Shown here in pieces: positions 18,016 to 27,399 of a stretch of DNA of 64,000 nt. The position numbers and the translations under genes were made by a program. Within the stretch, counting starts at the first letter, position 1; each line of letters opens with the position of its first letter. The stretch is from DATNPH01 sp036703315 (GTDB lineage Bacteria; Cyanobacteriota; Cyanobacteriia; Cyanobacteriales; Coleofasciculaceae): the NCBI GenBank assembly GCA_036703315.1, contig DATNPH010000076.1, positions 8,823-72,822 of the forward strand, in the 5' to 3' direction. The notes below the pieces were generated by a model. That model had not been told where the DNA came from. It was given only the letters and a program-made list of their open reading frames with translations, and searched no databases.

Positions 18016-18477
18016 GTGGCTCACACCTTTTTAATGGAGGCAGGACGCTGGACACTCCAGGGGACTTGGCTGGAGCGCAATGGGAGGCCAATTCCTGTTA
18101 GAGGTGGGACGATCATTGTCTGGAGTCGGGAGAACTGGTTTACTATGGTCACAAAGCTGGTTTTTCCCGAAGACAAAGAGCGTGAGGATATTTCTTTTCA
18201 GTATCGGGGGCGTCTTGATGCTGGAGAGCGACAGTACACCTTTGTCTTACAGCACAGTGTTTTAGGTCGTGTCGAAGGCGAGGGCTGGGTGACTCCAGAA
18301 TCAATTGTTCAACGCTACTGGGTCTTAGGCGATCGCCAACGGCGTAGTGGTTTTGAGACAAGGTACCGACTAAACGACAACACCTATTACCTATCTAGTG
18401 GCATCATGGCAGGTCACTATCTTACTAGCACAATGGAGGCAACGCTAGAACGTCAGTCAGAATCACACTATTCTTAA
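18016..18477 (+). CDS. Conserved hypothetical protein, beta-rich
   Basis: A 153-residue protein with no motif recognised. The composition (alternating polar and aromatic residues, many Arg/Trp/Tyr, no membrane segment or signal peptide) suggests an antiparallel beta-barrel of the lipocalin/DUF3598 type, with pairs such as RWTLQGTWLER and QRYWVLGDRQRRSGFETRY. Similar short proteins are common in cyanobacteria. The start is GTG at 18016. It stands alone between anmK and the kinase gene. Confidence 0.65.
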   Translation: MAHTFLMEAGRWTLQGTWLERNGRPIPVRGGTIIVWSRENWFTMVTKLVFPEDKEREDISFQYRGRLDAGERQYTFVLQHSVLGRVEGEGWVTPESIVQRYWVLGDRQRRSGFETRYRLNDNTYYLSSGIMAGHYLTSTMEATLERQSESHYS

Positions 18478-18710
18478 ATCTAGCTATTTTGGTGCATTAA
18501 CTTAATTTTGGTAGCCCCCGAAAGCAGTGGATTATGAGATTTTACTTGTACTCCTGCAACTCCTAAATTCCTTTTTCGTCAAATTGGAGAGATCAAGAGA
18601 GGGTAAGTCATTCGGGTCATTTGTTCCTTCCAACTTCTCGAATTGCTCTTAAGTGACACTGTAATCAATAAATATCTTCCACAACTCCTCCAAGCTGTCA
18701 GAACCAGATC

Positions 18711-20246
18711 ATGATGACGGACCCTAACACCGGTCGCTTACTCGCCAATCGCTATCAACTCGTTGAGCTGATAGGCAAAGGTGCTATGGGTCGAGTTTAT
18801 CAAGCCAAAGATATGTTACTGGGAGGCGTAACGGTTGCCGTTAAGTTTCTCTCCCAGACATTGCTAAACCAGAAAATGCGCGATCGCTTTTATCGAGAAG
18901 CCACTATCTGTGCCATGCTCGGTGAAAAAAGTAATCACATTGTTCGAGTCAGAGACTATGGCGTAGATGAAAACGAGGTTTCGTTCTACGTCATGGAATA
19001 TCTGCAAGGAGCAAGCTTAAGCGAAGTGATTCGGCGGCAATCCGTTCCTCTATCTCGGTTTTTGAGCATTGCTCGCCAAATTTGTTTAGGCTTGCAATGT
19101 GCTCATAAAGGCATCGTCATTGAAGGTAAACCCAGCGCAATTATTCATCGGGATATTAAACCTAGCAATATTCTCATTGTTCAAGACGATTCTTTTGGTG
19201 AGTTAGTAAAAATTCTCGACTTTGGAATTGCTAAGCTTCTCCAGTCTGACGGTGATCAAACTCATACATTTATGGGTACCCTTGCTTATTGTTCGCCCGA
19301 ACAAATGGAGGGTAAGGAACTCGATAAACGCTCTGATATCTACAGTCTGGGCGTGATGATGTTTGAGATGCTGACCGGTGAAATGCCCCTGATAGCAGAC
19401 ACTCATTCATTCGGAGGCTGGTACAAAGCTCATCATTTCATCTCTCCTAGATCCTTTGAAATCGTTAATCCTAACCTAAAGTTGCCGAATCCACTAAAGA
19501 ATTTGGTGATGAGCTGTCTGGCGAAAGAGCCAAGTGCTCGTCCTCAAAGCATAGAGGAAGTTCTACGGGTGTTAAAGACTTTAGAGGAGAGCCTTGCTCA
19601 TAGTCGGGAACTGGTTTACCGCATTAACCGAGTGCTGGAAAAATCGCCAGTTGTGACTAACTCGCGCCCAAAGCTTGCTCAATCTATCGATGAAATTTGT
19701 CGGCAGGCTTGTTGGCCGAAAGATAAACCTCTAGCGACAATAGTCTTTCCTCATGTAATTCGCACGACTCGCGAAGTTATACCTAGCCTCTGGGTGATGC
19801 TGAAGCAACAGGATATTGAGAACCGTCAGGTGAGCACACGCTATAACCAATTCCTGTTTTTAATGTCACCTCATCCAATGGTGCTATGGATTAGTGCTCT
19901 GCATAATCGTGAACATGGTGCCAACTGGCTGCCTTGTTACCTAGATCTTAAAACCGCCCTAGGTCAAAAAATGGTTAGGCTTTTGGGCGAAACGGGTTCC
20001 TACCGGATTCTATTCTTTGCTCTATCGGAGCCAGAATTGTGTGCTAACGTAATGACCTCAACAATTGCCCCTGTCCAACGCCAACGGTTAGCACAGTGGG
20101 CAAATACCAGCCAGACTTTAGTTTCTGTTGGTCAGCCACAGTTAAGTAAAAAAATTCTTAAGCAGGAGTTTGAGAAGCTCAAGCCTAAGATTTTGATGAA
20201 GCTAGAAGCGATTCATACAGATTATCCAAGTGATATTTCAGAATAG
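18711..20246 (+). CDS. Serine/threonine protein kinase
   Basis: A 511-residue Hanks-type kinase. The kinase domain spans about residues 17-290: glycine loop GKGAMGRVY, catalytic loop HRDIKPSN, DFGIAKLL in place of canonical DFG-plus, and the APE-like CSPEQ. The C-terminal 200 residues contain no membrane segment or known repeat and do not match a domain I know; they include a QRQRLAQWA segment. The start has two consecutive ATG codons (18711 and 18714). The stop codon lies inside a 24-bp palindrome. Substrates are unknown. Confidence 0.92.
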   Translation: MMTDPNTGRLLANRYQLVELIGKGAMGRVYQAKDMLLGGVTVAVKFLSQTLLNQKMRDRFYREATICAMLGEKSNHIVRVRDYGVDENEVSFYVMEYLQGASLSEVIRRQSVPLSRFLSIARQICLGLQCAHKGIVIEGKPSAIIHRDIKPSNILIVQDDSFGELVKILDFGIAKLLQSDGDQTHTFMGTLAYCSPEQMEGKELDKRSDIYSLGVMMFEMLTGEMPLIADTHSFGGWYKAHHFISPRSFEIVNPNLKLPNPLKNLVMSCLAKEPSARPQSIEEVLRVLKTLEESLAHSRELVYRINRVLEKSPVVTNSRPKLAQSIDEICRQACWPKDKPLATIVFPHVIRTTREVIPSLWVMLKQQDIENRQVSTRYNQFLFLMSPHPMVLWISALHNREHGANWLPCYLDLKTALGQKMVRLLGETGSYRILFFALSEPELCANVMTSTIAPVQRQRLAQWANTSQTLVSVGQPQLSKKILKQEFEKLKPKILMKLEAIHTDYPSDISE

Positions 20247-20260
20247 ATCTATTCTGAAAA
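20237..20260. terminator. Perfect 24-bp palindrome across the kinase stop codon
   Basis: TTTCAGAATAGA (20237-20248) is followed directly by its reverse complement TCTATTCTGAAA (20249-20260). The stop codon TAG (20244-20246) is inside the left arm. A 3' T-run is missing, so it is either a weak terminator or an mRNA 3'-end stabiliser. Confidence 0.4.
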
Positions 20261-20262
20261 TA

Positions 20263-20370
20263 GGGAGCGGGGAACGGGGAATGGGAAGACTATTCTACGT
20301 AGTTTATGTATAATTAACTACCAATTCTCTTTAAATCGGTTGTGCCAGTTGAGGGTGCTCAATGTCGGAT
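20263..20370. repeat. Dispersed intergenic repeat, copy B, with heptamer units
   Basis: Four heptamer-like units (AGGGAGC, GGGGAAC, GGGGAAT, GGGAAGA) lead into a 26-bp block (20278-20303) identical to 4203-4228. Weaker similarity continues to about 20370. It lies between convergent genes. Confidence 0.65.
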
Positions 20371-20390
20371 TTAGCTAATTTAGCCACTAC

Positions 20391-20618
20391 CTACTGTTCG
20401 GTGCCAATTTCAATCAGCTTGTTTCTTGACGATAAACCGGACTTAATTCGAATTTGAGACTTTGGGACATTAAACTTTTCTGCCAGTAGCTCAATTAACT
20501 CCTTATTTGCCTTACCATCCACGGGCGGCGACTTCAGATGTACTGTAAGACTACCATCTGTAAATTCTTCTATACTTTGCTTTTTTGAATTGGGTTTAAC
20601 TTTGACTTGTTTGTGCAT
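20391..20618 (-). CDS. DUF167 (YggU-like) protein
   Basis: A 75-residue protein of the DUF167/YggU family. The diagnostic stretch is VHLKSPPVDGKANKELIELL (residues 29-48), followed by IRIKSGLSSRNKLIEI. The fold is known from structures of family members but the cellular function is not established. It is on the opposite strand to the kinase and directly downstream of repeat copy B. Confidence 0.88.
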   Translation of the reverse strand: MHKQVKVKPNSKKQSIEEFTDGSLTVHLKSPPVDGKANKELIELLAEKFNVPKSQIRIKSGLSSRNKLIEIGTEQ

Positions 20619-20762
20619 TTAGCTGAGTTTTATCTTCAACCAGAGAATTTCCGATTCACAGTTGAATTTAATTTCTCCTCAAAATATTTCAAAAAATGAT
20701 AGTCAGTGAGAGTTTCACTCCTCTTATCCTCTTATGAACTCTTAGTTGAAATTAAAATATCA

Positions 20763-21389
20763 TTAAGCTCTTTGCATGTTCTCTAGACTATCTAAGTTGA
20801 AAATAGGGGTTAAAAGCTGGGGGATAGGGAGCGAAAGATTCTCATTTTCTATTGTGTTCTTTAAGCGTATGGCTTGTGCTTGATAAGCTTGCCGGGAGAT
20901 TGAATAGTACACGACATCATTGTCGTAGTAGTAGTCGTCTTTCTCGTATTTCATGCCTACTTTTTCCATCACACGGCGCGAGGCGATGTTTTCCGGTTTA
21001 GCGATCGCAACAATCTTTTCAATCTTTGCTGTCTCAAACCCATACTTCAGTGTGGCGGTAGCGGCTTCTGTCCCTAAACCCTTTCCCCAGTAGGACTTTA
21101 ACAACAAATAACCGACTTGAATCTCTGATGTATTCTCCAGAAACTTAAGCCCACAATGACCAATTAGTTTTTGATTCTTTTTATAAATTACCGCCCACAC
21201 TCCGAAGTGATGCTGTTGCCAGTCCTCTGTAAAGGACTCAATGACAGATTTAGTCTGTTCCCAAAGTAATGGTTTTTCATTGGACATATATTTAAATAGC
21301 TCTGGATGACTGTAGATGCGATACAAATCATCCGAGTCATCGGGTGTGAACTGCCTTAATCGCAGTCTAGGTGTCTCTATATGACGCAT
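20763..21389 (-). CDS. GNAT-family N-acetyltransferase (RimJ/RimL type)
   Basis: A 208-residue acetyltransferase. The N-terminal TPRLRLRQF strand, the GHCGL segment and the acetyl-CoA-binding signature GKGLGTEAATATL (around residue 117), followed by IASRRVMEKVGM, are characteristic of RimJ/RimL-like proteins that acetylate N-terminal or small-molecule amines. The C-terminal 40 residues (after SISRQAYQAQA) look like a tail added from repeat-like DNA. The substrate cannot be inferred. Confidence 0.88.
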   Translation of the reverse strand: MRHIETPRLRLRQFTPDDSDDLYRIYSHPELFKYMSNEKPLLWEQTKSVIESFTEDWQQHHFGVWAVIYKKNQKLIGHCGLKFLENTSEIQVGYLLLKSYWGKGLGTEAATATLKYGFETAKIEKIVAIAKPENIASRRVMEKVGMKYEKDDYYYDNDVVYYSISRQAYQAQAIRLKNTIENENLSLPIPQLLTPIFNLDSLENMQRA

Positions 21390-21518
21390 GACGGCAAGGT
21401 ACGATTTGAGCTACATGATTAAATCTTGTGGTTTTTTTTGTAGTTTTTGCGAAATTTTTTACAGAAATTACTAATTAGGTTCTAGATTTGTTACATAAAT
21501 GACTAATTACGGTTTGAG

Positions 21519-23423
21519 ATGACTAGTGTTTCACCGCCCTCTGAGGCGAACAAAGGTCAGCGACCTCGCGAGAACGACTGGCGGCTCTTCCTACGGCTGA
21601 TACCTTATGGACGTCGTACCGGTCGTCTACTACTTGTTTCTATCGCTTTATTGCTGCCTCTATCGGTGGCAAGTGCGATTCAACCCTTAATCATTGGTCA
21701 AGCCGTATCCTTAATTCGCTCGGAAGAGCAAACCTGGTCTTTTCTAAATGATCGTTCCTTATCAGAAGGACTAAATATTCTCATTGGCTTACTGCTGTTG
21801 ACCATCGTTGTCCGGTTGGCGTTTGCCTCTGTTCAAGGATTCTTAGTGGCGAAGGTAGGGCAGCAAATGACTGCCTGGATTCGCGATGACCTCTTTGACC
21901 ATGTCACCGCTCTAGCCGTGCGCTTTTTTGACCGAACACCAGTAGGGCGGTTGATTACCCGCCTCACAAGCGATGTTGAAGCCTTAGGAGATGTCTTCTC
22001 TACCGGTGCGATCGGGATTATCGGTGACATTCTATCAATGGTGGTAATTGCCATCACCATGTTTTTCCTGGAATGGAAATTGGCGTTAATGCTGGTGCTG
22101 ATGCTACTGCCAGTCACGGCTCTAATTGTTTATTTTCAGCAGGAGTATCGCAAAGCCAACTACAAAGCCAGGGAAGAACTTTCGGCACTCAACTCGATGC
22201 TGCAAGAAAACATTACTGGTATTAATGTTGTGCAGTTGTTCCGCCGTGAGCAATTTAATGCTCAGATGTTCAGCGAGGTTAACAAGCGCTACATCATTCA
22301 GGTGGACAAAACAATTTTTTATGATTCAGCGGTTTCGGCAACCTTAGAGTGGATTAGCTTAGTTGCGATCGCGGCTGTGTTGTGGCTAGGTGGTCGGTTT
22401 GTTCTGGGAGATGCCCTGAGTTTTGGAGCCTTGGCATCATTTATCCTCTATGCTCAGCGTCTGTTTGACCCCTTGCGCCGATTTGCTGAAAAATTCACCA
22501 TGTTCCAAGCCGGGTTTACGGCTATTGAGCGCATTAGCGACATCATGAATGAGCCGATTGAAATCCGTGACCCAGAAGGGCTGCAAATTAAAAGGTTGCA
22601 GGTTAGAAGTTTGGATGTTGAAGGTTCAACGTCTTCTAACCTACCTTACCCTACGGGCAACGGGTTCTCCTCCGGAGTACAAGCTTCAACCCTCTCAGGA
22701 GAAATTCGCTTTGAACAGGTTTGGTTTGCCTACAAACAAGATGAATATGTTCTGAAAGACCTGAACTTTACCATTCGTCCGGGTGAAAAAGTTGCCTTAG
22801 TTGGTCCCACAGGTGCCGGCAAAAGTTCCATTATTCGTCTTCTGTGTCGCCTTTATGAACCCACACAAGGGCGAATCCTACTCGATGGCATTGATATTCG
22901 CGATTTACCTCAGGCAGAACTGCGGCGCTACATCGGTGTCATCCTTCAGGAAGGATTTCTATTTGCTGGTGACGTTAAGAGCAACATTTCCTTAGGAGAA
23001 ACCTATTCATTTGAGGAAATCCAAACCGCCGCAAGAGTCACTAATGTCGATGGTTTCATTGAACAACTCCCTCAAGGCTACGACACCCAGTTGCGAGAGC
23101 GGGGTACTAATCTCTCTGGTGGTCAAAAGCAATTATTAGCCTTTGCTCGTGCTGCAATTCGTGATCCCCGTGTCTTAGTGCTAGATGAGGCAACAGCAAG
23201 TTTAGATGTCGGTACAGAAGCACTGATTCAACAAGCCCTAGATCGACTACTGGAAGAACGTACTGCGATTATTATTGCCCATCGACTCTCGACTATCCGC
23301 AATGTAGACAGAATTTTAGTATTGAAACGAGGGGAGTTGGTGGAATCGGGAAGTCATGAGGAACTGTTGCAGCACAATGGGCTGTATGCCAGTTTATATA
23401 AATTGCAGATGTTAGGAGCTTGA
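21519..23423 (+). CDS. ABC transporter, fused permease and ATPase (exporter type)
   Basis: A 634-residue half-transporter of the MsbA/MdlB-like exporter class. The membrane domain (residues 35-340, about six segments) includes the VGRLITRLTSDVEAL coupling region. The ATPase domain has Walker A GPTGAGKSS, signature LSGGQKQLLAFARA, Walker B VLVLDEATASLD and the H-loop AHRLSTIRN. The linker between the two (residues 361-390) is extended by Ser/Gly-rich text encoded by a palindromic DNA insert (22600-22642). The protein should work as a homodimer or with an unlinked partner. The substrate is unknown. Confidence 0.93.
   Translation: MTSVSPPSEANKGQRPRENDWRLFLRLIPYGRRTGRLLLVSIALLLPLSVASAIQPLIIGQAVSLIRSEEQTWSFLNDRSLSEGLNILIGLLLLTIVVRLAFASVQGFLVAKVGQQMTAWIRDDLFDHVTALAVRFFDRTPVGRLITRLTSDVEALGDVFSTGAIGIIGDILSMVVIAITMFFLEWKLALMLVLMLLPVTALIVYFQQEYRKANYKAREELSALNSMLQENITGINVVQLFRREQFNAQMFSEVNKRYIIQVDKTIFYDSAVSATLEWISLVAIAAVLWLGGRFVLGDALSFGALASFILYAQRLFDPLRRFAEKFTMFQAGFTAIERISDIMNEPIEIRDPEGLQIKRLQVRSLDVEGSTSSNLPYPTGNGFSSGVQASTLSGEIRFEQVWFAYKQDEYVLKDLNFTIRPGEKVALVGPTGAGKSSIIRLLCRLYEPTQGRILLDGIDIRDLPQAELRRYIGVILQEGFLFAGDVKSNISLGETYSFEEIQTAARVTNVDGFIEQLPQGYDTQLRERGTNLSGGQKQLLAFARAAIRDPRVLVLDEATASLDVGTEALIQQALDRLLEERTAIIIAHRLSTIRNVDRILVLKRGELVESGSHEELLQHNGLYASLYKLQMLGA
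22600..22642. repeat. Palindromic insert inside the ABC transporter coding region
   Basis: Outer arms AGGTTAGAAG (22600-22609) and CTTCTAACCT (22633-22642) are perfectly complementary. Inside them GTTGAA-GG-TTCAAC (22617-22630) makes a second hairpin. The insert keeps the reading frame and falls exactly in the flexible linker between membrane and ATPase domains. Confidence 0.65.
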
Positions 23424-23495
23424 GCTACAAAAAATGTTCTAGAACGTCGATTCACTATTCAGGCATATCAGCTCTTGAAAGGATGGCCGAAATGA

Positions 23496-23535
23496 GGGAG
23501 ATAACTTCTGTGTCTTCCCTACTTTTCCTATCTTC
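23496..23535 (+). repeat. 40-bp dispersed repeat, copy 1
   Basis: These 40 bp match the reverse complement of 45356-45395 at 36 of 40 positions, counted by eye. It lies between the ABC transporter and the DUF4352 lipoprotein, in a pyrimidine-rich stretch. Confidence 0.65.
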
Positions 23536-23691
23536 TCTACCGTCCCCAACTTCCCTACCCTCACTCTCTGCCTTTACTGAATCGGTGTTCTAGGAAAGTA
23601 GTTTCGCAATTTATTCTACATCTCAGGCTCTTCGTTAGCTCAGTGATCGTCAAACATCTTAGAGAGCGAATGTTGTCAAACGGTAGGAAGA

Positions 23692-24303
23692 ATGAATTCA
23701 CAAGTCAGAAAAGTCATTGGCTGGAGTGCCACGCTCACCTTGATTGCTTTAGTAGTTGGGTGTTCTCCCTCTAAGCCAAGCCCAGAAACGCCTCAATCAG
23801 CTAGTGGTTCATCTCAAGAGAGTGCGTCAAAAGCTTCAGGACAGTCAGTGCCAAAATCGACTCATCCCATTGGGGAGGTAGTTTCAATACAAGATAAACA
23901 GTTTAATTGGGAATTTACTGTTGACGGAATACGAGAGCATAAGGGAAAAGGAGTACTTAAACCAAATCAAGGAAACAAGTGGATTTTGGTTAAGACCACA
24001 ACAGTTAACAAAGGGCAGGATACCCAAACTTTATCACTGGCGTCATTTGAACTCATCGATAGTAAAAATAACTCCTATGAAGTGGCTCTACTAGCAGGAG
24101 CTTTAGAAGATGTAGAAAGCCCTACAGGTCAACTCAAGCCAGGTGATGTACGACAAGGTGAGGTGGCATTTGAAGTACCAGCAGCTGCTACAGGATTGAA
24201 ACTACTTTTTAAACCTAACAGTGGTGATTGCCAAGCCATTGCTTCTAAGCAGAAAACTTCAGCAACGCCTAATTGTAAGCCAATTGCCGTCAAGCTAAAC
24301 TAA
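23692..24303 (+). CDS. DUF4352-type lipoprotein
   Basis: A 203-residue secreted lipoprotein. The N-terminal hydrophobic segment ends in a lipobox (ALVVGC, Cys24). A Ser/Pro/Gln-rich linker follows to about residue 55, then an immunoglobulin-like domain of the DUF4352/telokin-like class (GNKWILVKTTTVNKG ... GDVRQGEVAFEVP). Two cysteines near the C-terminus (in GDCQAI and TPNCKPI) may form a disulfide. The function of such lipoproteins is unknown. Confidence 0.8.
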   Translation: MNSQVRKVIGWSATLTLIALVVGCSPSKPSPETPQSASGSSQESASKASGQSVPKSTHPIGEVVSIQDKQFNWEFTVDGIREHKGKGVLKPNQGNKWILVKTTTVNKGQDTQTLSLASFELIDSKNNSYEVALLAGALEDVESPTGQLKPGDVRQGEVAFEVPAAATGLKLLFKPNSGDCQAIASKQKTSATPNCKPIAVKLN

Positions 24304-24534
24304 GGACTTGGTGGATAGAAAAGCCATTCATTCTGTTACTTAAATTTTAGAGAATGCAAATAACAGAACAAATCATAGATAAAAATCAGGGTGCCATCTA
24401 TTTTTAGGTAATAGGGAAACATCAAGTTGCTTTGCTCTAATTCAAAATTAATAAGTTCAAATGATACCCCATAGAGAAATCTAGGCGATTGAAATAAGCA
24501 CACATTAATTCAAGGCTCAGTCAGATACTCTGAT

Positions 24535-27399
24535 TTAATTAAATATTTTTAATTTTCCATAGCTAAAGCTTTTTTTATTCACTCCCGACTTTTGCAAGAG
24601 GTTTAGTTCACTAAACGGTTCTGAAGAATTATTGAGTGTAATCGTACTTGGTTGTGTAGGTTCACCATTAACAAGTAGGGTATAAGTATCGGGTTGCAAA
24701 CGCTCCATGTAGTACACGCCAGCCCCATTGGTGACAGAAAAGCGCCGCTGTGTCCCTTTTGAGCCAATGGCTTCCACCCTCGCACCAGCAACGGCAGTTC
24801 CTGTATTATCTGTTACCACACCAGAGAGACTAAACGAGGGAATTAAGGGGACAGGGATAGGCGTATAGCTTCCTGCAACTACATCAACTGCCATAGCATC
24901 AACCGAGGGTTGCCAGTCAAGGGGAAAACCAGCGGGGTCAAGGTCGAGGCGATAGGTTCCAGGAGGTAAGCGAACCAGAACGCGATCGCCTTGCACTTCA
25001 GGTCGAGATGATTTAAGCGGCTGATTGTTTAATATGAACAGTAAATTAGCTGTTTCTGTATAATATTCTTCCTCTGGGTCATGTTTAGCGTTGTTGTTGC
25101 GGTCAAAAAAGGGTTGAATTAACAGACCGCCCTGAGTCCGGAGGTAGTCAGCACGGCGATCGCCTGGAAAAATTCCTCTCTGCAAATTAGCGCTACTGAC
25201 CAACTCTATGCTGTAGCTTTCCTCACCTAAATTGACGGATATTCCCTGATAGCGCAAGCGCAGCAGTAAACCAGGAAGGGCTGCTATTTGGGTAGTAGCA
25301 ACAATTCCAGATCCCTGAGAACCAACACCGTAACCCAAGTAAGTTTCCCAGAGATAGTTGCCGTCGGCAGCTTGTGCAGGGGAGCGGTAGCGCCATCCTA
25401 AAGTTAGCAGTTGCTCAGGAGCCGTTAGGTTAAGGGTTTCGTAATCCAGAAGCAATGCATGTCCTGTGTCGAACAATCGCTCACCGGAGAGGTTGTACTT
25501 CAGTTCTGATAGAGTACCAACTTCATTGCCGCGCCCATTAAATTCCAAAGCTCCTAGACGTTGAATGAGAGTCCACCGCAAGCGATTTTGCTCGTCAAGG
25601 GTAGCACGAGCAAATGTAAAACCAACGGGGCTACTCAAGGCAATCTGCATCCCCGCCGCGATACCATCAAGGCTGTTATAGCTTCCTAGCAAGGTAAATT
25701 GGGGGGACAGCCGCCAATCTAGATTAAATCGGCGGGAGAAGCGATCGCTATTAAAGCGAGCAATAATATTAGGCGTGGGTTGATAGTAGACATTCGCATC
25801 GATATCCCAGGTATTCTTGTCATCCGGTGTCAGGACAGAAGCACTCACCTCAAACAGGACATTACTGGGTCGAAAAAAGATTTCTCCCAATCCTCTGACA
25901 GTTTGGTCATAAACCGTACCCACACCAACGGTAAAACTTTCTGAGACACCCCAACGTTGACCAATTCCTCCCTGAATATCGGTAAACTTTCCCAAAAAAC
26001 GATTGGCATCAACGTTCCGCCCAACACCAGCAGAAATAATGGTGGCTGACGCACCAGCCGGAATTTGCCCAGGCACCGTTGAGAACGTCGCCTCCCGAAT
26101 TTCTGGAGGTTGTGTCCGTCCTTGTCGATAAAGTAAAACCTGATAATTGCTACCAAATATGTTCCCCTCCACCGCTACATTTTCAAAGCGGTAGATGCCA
26201 GAGGAATCTACCAGTACTTCATCAAGTACCCTACCCCCAAACCCCTCCATTAGCTGCACCAAGGTTCCTGGTTCCGCTTCACCAACAACGGTACGTCCCA
26301 CTGAATTCGACTGTAAGCGTTCCCTAGGACTGAACCCCCCACCGTAAAGCTGCTCAGGCGACGTAAAGCCTTGCCGTTGAATTGTTGTAAAACCCCAATA
26401 GTTACCAGCTCTTTGAGAGCGCCAAAAGGTTGGTTGAGAACCAACCACATAATCAGCAAAAAGATTTTGTTGCAAGTACTGAGCTTCTGCAACATTCCAA
26501 GTGCGCGAATCGCCTATCTCTGGTTGGTTAATGCGTACATAGCCACTGCCACTGAAAATACTTCCCACGGCTTGCAGTTCTCCCTGAACGTCCAGGGAAT
26601 CTCCTTGCAAGTTGGTGGCATTTACTCGTTGCTCAACTGCTGCGATAGTAACATCCGGTGCTTTGATTCGCGGCAAGCCTTCTAATTGCACCGGAGCTTG
26701 TGTAATCCTCGTCTGCCCCGGTATAGGTTCTATTTGAGCAGGATTCAGTACGATCGCATATTCATTGATGTCAAATTCAACCGGGACACCCAATAAACGT
26801 TGCAGTTGTTGAACTGAAAAAACTAACCCTAACTCCGGGTCATTAATCAGCTCTTTGGGGTCAATACGAGTCACACTTGAGGTAGAACGCAACTCCAACT
26901 GACCATTCTCTAAAGGCATAACTTTCAGTTTTAACGCCTCTACCACTGCATCAAATGGCACTAACCAGTCTCCAAAATCAACCGCCTCAGTTCCGTTTTC
27001 CAGTCCCCGTACCAAAACACCAAAAATTACTGAGCGTTTGCCTACATTCATCCCAACAGGAAAGACAGTAAATCTCATTTGCACCTTGGGGGGTGACTGC
27101 TCAGAATTGGCTTGTCCTAATCTGAAAATAGGGAGTGGGGGTCGGAGCTTTAGTGTTAGTGTAGCGGGACGAAGTCCGGAGAGAGTGGGGAAGAGGGACG
27201 AGAGATTTTGATTATTTGTTGTGGGCGTTAGTCCCTGATGATCTAAGTTGTAAAAATCTATTTGAGATAAAGCCGTAGGGGCAATTCCCAGTACCCAACC
27301 AGCGATTAGTCCCAGACACCCCAACCCTAGATTACACAATTTTGAACTTTGAATATTGAAGTTTGAAATTTTAATTTGGAATTGCTGATCACTGCTCAC
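24535..27399 (-). CDS. Outer-membrane usher-like protein with C-terminal carboxypeptidase-regulatory-like domain
   Basis: This large beta-rich secreted protein (about 954 residues) looks like the usher of a chaperone-usher pilus. After the signal segment come an N-terminal periplasmic domain (LVRGLENGTEAVDFGDWLV region), a plug-like segment (VGEAEPGTLVQLMEG ... VAVEGNIFGSNY) and a long run of alternating strands expected for a barrel. Then follow a Ca-binding-like FFDRNNNAKHDPEEE loop and a C-terminal SGVVTDNTGTAVAGARVEAI module of the carboxypeptidase-regulatory type, which is not in classical FimD/PapC. The start is uncertain. GTG at 27399 overlaps the upstream stop by 11 nt; TTG at 27339 would leave just the signal peptide; the frame is open to 27465. 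It is the last gene of the seven-gene minus-strand locus. Confidence 0.75.
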   Translation of the reverse strand: MSSDQQFQIKISNFNIQSSKLCNLGLGCLGLIAGWVLGIAPTALSQIDFYNLDHQGLTPTTNNQNLSSLFPTLSGLRPATLTLKLRPPLPIFRLGQANSEQSPPKVQMRFTVFPVGMNVGKRSVIFGVLVRGLENGTEAVDFGDWLVPFDAVVEALKLKVMPLENGQLELRSTSSVTRIDPKELINDPELGLVFSVQQLQRLLGVPVEFDINEYAIVLNPAQIEPIPGQTRITQAPVQLEGLPRIKAPDVTIAAVEQRVNATNLQGDSLDVQGELQAVGSIFSGSGYVRINQPEIGDSRTWNVAEAQYLQQNLFADYVVGSQPTFWRSQRAGNYWGFTTIQRQGFTSPEQLYGGGFSPRERLQSNSVGRTVVGEAEPGTLVQLMEGFGGRVLDEVLVDSSGIYRFENVAVEGNIFGSNYQVLLYRQGRTQPPEIREATFSTVPGQIPAGASATIISAGVGRNVDANRFLGKFTDIQGGIGQRWGVSESFTVGVGTVYDQTVRGLGEIFFRPSNVLFEVSASVLTPDDKNTWDIDANVYYQPTPNIIARFNSDRFSRRFNLDWRLSPQFTLLGSYNSLDGIAAGMQIALSSPVGFTFARATLDEQNRLRWTLIQRLGALEFNGRGNEVGTLSELKYNLSGERLFDTGHALLLDYETLNLTAPEQLLTLGWRYRSPAQAADGNYLWETYLGYGVGSQGSGIVATTQIAALPGLLLRLRYQGISVNLGEESYSIELVSSANLQRGIFPGDRRADYLRTQGGLLIQPFFDRNNNAKHDPEEEYYTETANLLFILNNQPLKSSRPEVQGDRVLVRLPPGTYRLDLDPAGFPLDWQPSVDAMAVDVVAGSYTPIPVPLIPSFSLSGVVTDNTGTAVAGARVEAIGSKGTQRRFSVTNGAGVYYMERLQPDTYTLLVNGEPTQPSTITLNNSSEPFSELNLLQKSGVNKKSFSYGKLKIFN

